DNA from: Candidatus Woesearchaeota archaeon UBA153
GTDB lineage: Archaea; Nanobdellota; Nanobdellia; Woesearchaeales; UBA525
DNA: 15,556 bases
NCBI GenBank assembly: GCA_002503705.1
Contig: DASH01000045.1
Coordinates: 1-15,556, forward strand
Direction: 5' to 3'
The notes below the pieces were generated by a model, which saw only the letters and a list, made by a program, of their open reading frames with translations, did not search any database and was not told the origin of the DNA. Positions within the stretch are counted from its first letter, which is position 1, and every line of letters starts with the position of its first letter. Below are positions 11,977-15,556 of the stretch, in pieces. The translations under genes were made by a program, and so were the position numbers.

Positions 11977-13362
11977 ATGGTCCTCGACAAACTCGGCGAC
12001 GCGCTCAAGGCGAGCCTGCGCAAGATCACGGGCGCGGCCGCGGTCGACGAGAAGGCTATCAATGAGCTCGTCAAGGAGATCCAGCGCTCGCTCTTGCAGG
12101 CGGACGTGAACGTCCAGTTAGTCTTTGATGTGACGAAGCGCATCAAAGAGCGCGCCTTGTCCGAACGCGCGCCCACCGTGCTCGGCCGGAAGGAGTTCGT
12201 CGTCAACATCGTCTACGAAGAGCTCGTCAAGTTCTTGGGCGGCGACAAGTTACCGCTCGTCATCGACCCGAAGAAGAAGCCCTTCCTGTTGATGCTCGTC
12301 GGGTTGTTCGGCAACGGGAAGACGACGACGGCGGGCAAACTGGGTTCGTACTATAAGAAACGAGGCTTGAAGGTCGCGCTCGTCCAAACAGATACGTGGC
12401 GGCCGGCCGCGTACGACCAGTTGCAGCAGCTCGGCAAGCAGGTCGAACTCCCTGTCTACGGCATGAAAGGCGAGAAGAACCCGGAGAAGATCTGGAAGAC
12501 CGTCCTGCCGGAACTCGACAAGTACGACCTGGTCATCGTCGACACCGCGGGTCGCGACGCGCTCAGCGACGACCTCATCGAGGAGTTGAATGGAATCAAC
12601 AAGCTCGTCCGGCCGCACGAGGCCTTGCTCGTCATGGCCGCCGACGTCGGCCAATCCGCAGAAAAACAAGCGAAAGCGTTCCACGACACTGTGCACGTGA
12701 ACGGCGTCATCATCACCAAGCTCGACGGGACGGCGAAAGGCGGGGGCGCGCTCACCGCGTGCTCAGTCACCGACGCGCCAGTCCGGTTCATCGGTACTGG
12801 CGAGAAGATTGAGGAGTTTGAAGAGTTCAAGCCGAAAGGGTTCGTCGGCCGTTTGCTGGGCCTCGGCGACTTGGAAGCGTTGCTCGAGAAGGCGCGCGAG
12901 GCGATCAGCGAAGACCGCGCTGAGGATTTGGGCCAGAAGTTCCTGCAAGGAGAGTTCAACCTTCTCGACCTGTACGAGCAGATGCAGGCGATGCGCAAGA
13001 TGGGACCGTTGTCCAAGGTCATGAAGATGATGCCGGGCATGGGCGGCATGGAGATTCCTAAAGAAGCCTTAGAAGTTCAAGACGAGAAGCTGAAACTGTG
13101 GCGCCACCTCATGGACAGCATGACGAAAGCGGAGCTGGAAGACCCGGACGTCATCACGGGCGGCCGTCTCGAACGCATCGCGCTCGGGAGCGGCTCGTCC
13201 ATCAGTGAAGTCCGCGCGCTCTTGAAACAGTACAAGCAGAGCAAGAAGCTCGTCAAGGTCTTCAAGGGCGCTCAAGACGAGAAGTCCATGCAGAAGATGA
13301 TGCAGAAGATGCAGAAAGGCCAAGGCGTCCCCGGCTTAGGCAAGAAGATGAAGCTGCGTTAA
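11977..13362 (+). CDS. srp54: Signal recognition particle GTPase SRP54
   Basis: 461 residues, the family's normal length. The N domain (residues ~1-95) is a helical bundle (VLDKLGDALKASLRKITG). The G domain has P-loop GLFGNGKTTTAGKLG (Gly109-Thr117; most relatives read GxQGSGKTTT), DTWRPAAYDQL, DTAGRD and TKLDGTAKGGG. The M domain (from ~300) has the methionine-rich finger MGPLSKVMKMMPGMGG and the RNA-binding ITGGRLERIALGSGSSISEV, and ends in a basic, Met/Lys-rich tail. SRP54 binds signal sequences on ribosomes and 7S RNA, and docks with FtsY at the membrane. The ATG is supported by a TATA box ~27 bases ahead. The stop overlaps the convergent gene at 13359 by four bases. I find no 7S RNA gene in the window. 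Confidence 0.97.
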   Translation: MVLDKLGDALKASLRKITGAAAVDEKAINELVKEIQRSLLQADVNVQLVFDVTKRIKERALSERAPTVLGRKEFVVNIVYEELVKFLGGDKLPLVIDPKKKPFLLMLVGLFGNGKTTTAGKLGSYYKKRGLKVALVQTDTWRPAAYDQLQQLGKQVELPVYGMKGEKNPEKIWKTVLPELDKYDLVIVDTAGRDALSDDLIEELNGINKLVRPHEALLVMAADVGQSAEKQAKAFHDTVHVNGVIITKLDGTAKGGGALTACSVTDAPVRFIGTGEKIEEFEEFKPKGFVGRLLGLGDLEALLEKAREAISEDRAEDLGQKFLQGEFNLLDLYEQMQAMRKMGPLSKVMKMMPGMGGMEIPKEALEVQDEKLKLWRHLMDSMTKAELEDPDVITGGRLERIALGSGSSISEVRALLKQYKQSKKLVKVFKGAQDEKSMQKMMQKMQKGQGVPGLGKKMKLR

Positions 13363-13679
13363 ATCTGGTATTGGAACCCGATCGGTCTGAGTTTTCTCCG
13401 AGGGTCGCGGTTCTGGTTTCGCATCTCTTCATCACGTTCGAGTTCGTACCGCGCGTTCTCCGTTGAGGTTTGCGTGTAGCTCGTCAAAGGACGTGACGTG
13501 GAACGGAAAAGCGAGTTCTCGCTCACGCTGGCTTTCGGTGTTCCTTTATAGAGTGGGTTCGACGGTGCAACGTACGCTTTCGTCTCGCCGACGTTCAGGA
13601 GCGCGTAGCCGATGCTAAGCTGCATGTTGTAGAACGCGTTCGCCTCTTTCTGGCTTTCGTAGGGGCTCTTCTCCATCAT
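13359..13679 (-). CDS. Hypothetical 106-residue protein, convergent with srp54
   Basis: I do not recognise this protein. It starts at tandem ATG codons (13679 and 13676), 25 bases after a minus-strand GCATATAAAA box, so it is likely leaderless. Codon use is GC-rich at third positions like its neighbours, which supports real coding. The first ~50 residues hold a helix and a strand-like stretch (NAFYNMQLSIGYALLNVGET, then KAYVAP); the middle is Ser/Thr-rich and the end is very charged (ELERDEEMRNQNRDPRRKLR). There is no signal peptide, membrane helix or zinc motif. Its stop overlaps the srp54 stop region, so the two messages are antisense at their 3' ends. Confidence 0.65.
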   Translation of the reverse strand: MMEKSPYESQKEANAFYNMQLSIGYALLNVGETKAYVAPSNPLYKGTPKASVSENSLFRSTSRPLTSYTQTSTENARYELERDEEMRNQNRDPRRKLRPIGFQYQI

Positions 13680-13699
13680 CGTTCAGGACTCGTTTCAGG

Positions 13700-13709
13700 T
13701 TTTATATGC
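13700..13709 (-). promoter_or_regulatory. TATA box of the 106-residue orphan gene
   Basis: Read on the minus strand as GCATATAAAA, 25 bases before the ATG at 13679. Read on the plus strand it is TTTTATATGC, so it might also fire toward the structured stretch at 13722-13845. Confidence 0.65.
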
Positions 13710-13721
13710 CTTCGCATTCAC

Positions 13722-13845
13722 GTGCCGGAAATTTTCCGGGTGCTGTCTACTTGGTGAGTGGGTCGGGGGCTTCGGCGATACGCTCGAAGGGTGGTGAGGT
13801 GGTAGAAGAGCGTGAACGTGGAGTTCAACAACCACCGAAACCCCC
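13722..13845. other. Intergenic stretch with a foldable three-way-junction RNA candidate
   Basis: The stretch 13680-13985 has no gene. A hairpin CCGGAAA/TTTTCCGG lies near 13724-13738. GGGGG (13765-13769) can pair with CCCCC (13841-13845), enclosing hairpin CTTCGGCG-ATA-CGC-T-CGAAG (13770-13789, one bulged T) and a stem GGTGGT (13790-13795) / ACCACC (13831-13836) with GAAC/GTTC inside. TATA-like boxes lie on both sides (13700-13709 and 13866-13876), so the transcribed strand is unclear. Support comes from folding one sequence by eye only. Confidence 0.35.
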
Positions 13846-13861
13846 TAGGCTTCTGTAAAGT

Positions 13862-13980
13862 GGAAGAAATATATAAAGTTTTCGTTTTGATACTACTGTT
13901 GAGTGATTATGTTCTCGTCGAGAATAATATTTTCTATAGGGAAAATATAATTTTTGAACTAAGAAGAAAGAAAACTAACC
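13862..13980. other. AT-rich intergenic patch with TATA-like box and tRNA transcript end
   Basis: This is the lowest-GC segment of the window. It contains AAATATATAAAG (~13868-13879), a TTCTCG-T-CGAGAA palindrome (~13914-13926) and an ATTTTC/GAAAAT hairpin (~13928-13950). On the minus strand, 13957-13980 is a T-rich run directly after tRNA-Gly(CCC) and is the probable terminator of the tRNA transcript. I see no gene here. Confidence 0.5.
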
Positions 13981-13985
13981 GCTGA

Positions 13986-14057
13986 TGCGGTCGCCGGGAG
14001 TCGAACCCGGGTCGCGAGGTTGGGAACCTCGAATGTTAACCATTGCACCACGACCGC
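13986..14057 (-). tRNA. tRNA-Gly (anticodon CCC)
   Basis: On the minus strand: acceptor GCGGTCG / CGACCGC with discriminator A, anticodon stem CGAGG / CCTCG with loop TTCCCAA giving CCC, and T arm CCGGG-TTCGACT-CCCGG. No intron and no encoded CCA. It lies 41 bases downstream of tRNA-Leu on the same strand with only a weak promoter-like sequence between, so the two may be one transcript, ending in the T-rich run at 13957-13980. Confidence 0.95.
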
Positions 14058-14098
14058 GAGGAAAAAGTTAGTGTGGATGAGAGGAGTTTTCGTCTTGA

Positions 14099-14182
14099 TG
14101 AGGGGGACGGGATTCGAACCCGCGTAAGCACTAAGCTACTAGCTCCTGAGGCTAGCCCGGTTGACCACTGCGGCACCCCCTC
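14099..14182 (-). tRNA. tRNA-Leu (anticodon CAG)
   Basis: 84 bases with a long class II variable arm. Acceptor GAGGGGG / CCCCCTC with discriminator A (base 14099), anticodon stem CTAGC / GCTAG with loop CTCAGGA giving CAG, and T arm GCGGG-TTCGAAT-CCCGT. No intron and no encoded CCA. Confidence 0.95.
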
Positions 14183-14210
14183 GACGGATGCGAGAAACGA
14201 AAACCCGAGC

Positions 14211-14223
14211 CCTTTTTTAAAGT
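14211..14223 (-). promoter_or_regulatory. TATA box of tRNA-Leu, overlapping the DHH gene stop
   Basis: On the minus strand ACTTTAAAAAAGG lies ~35 bases before the tRNA-Leu 5' end, directly at the DHH stop codon (14223-14225). Confidence 0.65.
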
Positions 14224-15332
14224 TACCCGTGCGGCCGCGACTTGTCCGGGTGTGCTTTCTCGAGCTTCGCGCGGACCTGGTGCTCGATCGCCGCGACGAA
14301 CTTCTCGTTGTCCTTCTCGGCGACGGCCGCGCCGCACGCGAACGTGTGCCCGCCGCCGTACCCGTCGACTCCTTCCAACGCTTTCACGAGCATCGGCGGG
14401 ATCTCGTACTTGCCCGCGCTCCTGATGCTGTACTTGAACTCGCCCGCGTGCTTGCGCGCGACCATGATGAGCAGGTCAGGATACAAGTACAAGAGCTCGT
14501 TGCTCACGTCGCTCGTCAAGCTCATCGAGTCGTCCTCGTACGTGTACAGCAATATCGGCTTGTGCTTGCGCACCGCGTGTTTGCAACGCTCGAGCAGCGT
14601 GTCGTACTTGTTCGCCAGGCGTTGGTACTTCTTGTACAGGAACTTGCCGCGCGGCGTCGTCTGGTTCAACGCCTCGAACGGGCTCTCGATACGCGTCAAC
14701 ACGAGGACTGACTTCATCGTGTCCTGCACGCTCCCCTTCAGGTTGAAGCTGATGATGCGCGCGAGCTTGCCGATACGGCTCTCCGCGTGGAAGAGCAAGT
14801 CCTCAACCTTCGACCACGATTGCGGTAAGAGTCCCGGATACTGCTCTTCGACATCTTTCAAGTACTCCGGCGTGTGCCAGTCCGCGACCGCGCCGACCGC
14901 GGCGAGCCACAACGGTCCGCCGGAAATCTTGTACGCCCAGTACGTCGTCGGCAAGTTGTCCTTGTCGTCATGCACGCGCGGGTTGAAGTAGCGGACGTGC
15001 GACCACTTCGAGACGTCCTGCGGCTTGTGGTGGTCCAACCAGATAATCGGCGTCTTCACGTTCTCGAAGAACTCCGCGTTCACGACTGGCTTGTCGAGGA
15101 TGACGACCAAGTCGGGCTGGTACTCCTCCACCTTGCGCACGTACTTCCCGTCAACCATCGGCGACGCCTTCACCGGCACCCCTTTGCCCTCTTTCTTATA
15201 ACGGTAGAGCTGGACGAAGCTGGTCGTGCCGTCGCAGTCATCGTCGAACAAGAACAACGGGCGAGCGCTCTCATCAAGCGCTTTCCGGAGAGCATCGATC
15301 TCTTCAGTCAGGAGGGGCATAAAAAAAGACAC
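14223..15332 (-). CDS. DHH-family phosphoesterase (RecJ/nanoRNase-like)
   Basis: 369 residues. Motif I is FLFDDDCDGTTS (Asp32, Asp34; the usual form is D-x-D-G), motif II is VVILDKPV (Asp80) and motif III is WLDHHKPQ (Asp100-His101-His102); these bind the catalytic metals. ADWHTPEYL (~155) probably supplies a further acidic/His element. The C-terminal DHHA1-type substrate domain ends in VDGYGGGHTFACGAAV (~325). Relatives are ssDNA/RNA 5'-3' exonucleases (archaeal RecJ/GAN, some tied to the replisome through GINS) or oligonucleotide phosphodiesterases; I cannot tell which. The GTG at 15332 is preferred because AAGGAGG (15340-15346) lies seven bases ahead; ATG at 15320 is the alternative and would remove four residues. 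It seems to have its own promoter divergent from the RNA at 15399. Confidence 0.9.
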   Translation of the reverse strand: MSFFMPLLTEEIDALRKALDESARPLFLFDDDCDGTTSFVQLYRYKKEGKGVPVKASPMVDGKYVRKVEEYQPDLVVILDKPVVNAEFFENVKTPIIWLDHHKPQDVSKWSHVRYFNPRVHDDKDNLPTTYWAYKISGGPLWLAAVGAVADWHTPEYLKDVEEQYPGLLPQSWSKVEDLLFHAESRIGKLARIISFNLKGSVQDTMKSVLVLTRIESPFEALNQTTPRGKFLYKKYQRLANKYDTLLERCKHAVRKHKPILLYTYEDDSMSLTSDVSNELLYLYPDLLIMVARKHAGEFKYSIRSAGKYEIPPMLVKALEGVDGYGGGHTFACGAAVAEKDNEKFVAAIEHQVRAKLEKAHPDKSRPHG

Positions 15333-15339
15333 CTCGATG

Positions 15340-15346
15340 CCTCCTT
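15340..15346 (-). promoter_or_regulatory. Ribosome binding site of the DHH gene
   Basis: AAGGAGG on the minus strand, seven bases before GTG 15332. It supports that start and shows the message has a leader. Confidence 0.75.
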
Positions 15347-15362
15347 GAAACAGCCACTTCCA

Positions 15363-15369
15363 TTATAAG
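15363..15369 (+). promoter_or_regulatory. TATA box between the DHH gene and structured RNA copy 2
   Basis: TTATAAG on the plus strand predicts a start near 15391, eight bases before the RNA stem. On the minus strand the same bases, or the AT-rich stretch near 15376-15382, could serve the DHH gene; the latter fits better because the ribosome site at 15340-15346 must be transcribed. Confidence 0.6.
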
Positions 15370-15398
15370 CTTTCGGTTTTACGAAACATGGAGTGGGA

Positions 15399-15521
15399 GT
15401 CGTGCCGGGCTTAAGGTCGAGGCGTGACGATTAACAGATGCGGAGAGGGTCGGGGGTTGTCCCTCACGGGGTGACCCGTTGCCGCGAGAACACTACGAGA
15501 CGCCGAGAAGCCCGGCACGAC
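15399..15521 (+). ncRNA. Structured RNA, family A, copy 2
   Basis: A perfect 14-bp stem GTCGTGCCGGGCTT (15399-15412) / AAGCCCGGCACGAC (15508-15521) closes a 95-base interior. Stem 2 is GGCGT (15421-15425) / ACGCC (15500-15504). Stem 3 is GCGG (15440-15443) / CCGC (15482-15485) continuing to GGGTC (15447-15451) / GACCC (15473-15477). Loop motifs GGTCGA (15415), CGATTA (15428), GAACA (15488) and ACGAGA (15495) match copy 1 at 11688 in type and position, although all the stems have different bases. The transcript may continue to the window end at 15556; nothing recognisable follows. It is not 5S, RNase P or SRP RNA by any signature I can see. Confidence 0.7.
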
Positions 15522-15556
15522 GACGGAGAACTGACCTTCCGACCTCGTTCCCAACA

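Noticed and set aside
15391..15556. SRP 7S RNA or RNase P RNA at the window end
   Set aside because: The expected conserved elements (GGAGCAGC-type S domain; GGAAAGUCC-type P4 strand) are absent from the visible part, and the 14-bp stem closes only 95 bases.
1..15556. CRISPR array, insertion sequence or transposase
   Set aside because: No regularly spaced short repeats and no transposase or integrase motif were found on either strand, despite the CARF-like gene and flanking repeats.

Overview
The window reads as chromosomal DNA of an archaeon, probably a DPANN-type lineage (this placement is inference). The archaeal signs are an SRP54 GTPase, a full-length SMC, tRNA genes without encoded CCA, and TATA boxes 25-31 bases ahead of start codons, giving mostly leaderless first genes. 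Genes inside operons carry GGAGGT-like ribosome sites instead. The DNA is GC-rich, apart from a short AT-rich patch near 13.86-13.98 kb.

Layout. Bases 2-2052: a 5'-truncated CARF-like/winged-helix regulator, an AlbA_2-GHKL-winged-helix protein and a 54-residue protein, packed head to tail. Bases 2112-3499: two copies of a 38/39-codon microgene with near-identical promoters, flanking a Bro-N antirepressor-like gene. Bases 3649-4795: an HTH-nucleotidyltransferase overlapping a possible RelE-like protein, a candidate toxin-antitoxin pair. Bases 4922-8514: smc behind a structured leader with a tiny uORF. Bases 8554-9776: an HTH-nucleotidyltransferase/HEPN pair flanked by two copies of a structured element. 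Bases 9780-11622 (minus): a GT4 glycosyltransferase and a PIG-L/LmbE deacetylase in one operon. Bases 11688-13362: a structured RNA, tRNA-Gly(UCC) and srp54. Bases 13359-14182 (minus): an orphan 106-aa gene, tRNA-Gly(CCC) and tRNA-Leu(CAG). Bases 14223-15332 (minus): a DHH phosphoesterase. After 15399: a second copy of the structured RNA seen at 11688.

How it fits together. Housekeeping genes (smc, srp54, tRNAs, DHH nuclease, glycan enzymes) alternate with small accessory modules: CARF/AlbA_2, Bro-N with microgenes, and two nucleotidyltransferase modules. The most interesting signals are non-coding. One RNA family (11688-11811 and 15399-15521) has a 14-15 bp closing stem of different sequence in each copy but the same internal architecture and conserved loop motifs. 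A second family (8554-8661 and 9654-9776) has an identical 11 bp stem and a following hairpin with a compensatory change. I recognise neither as a known RNA.
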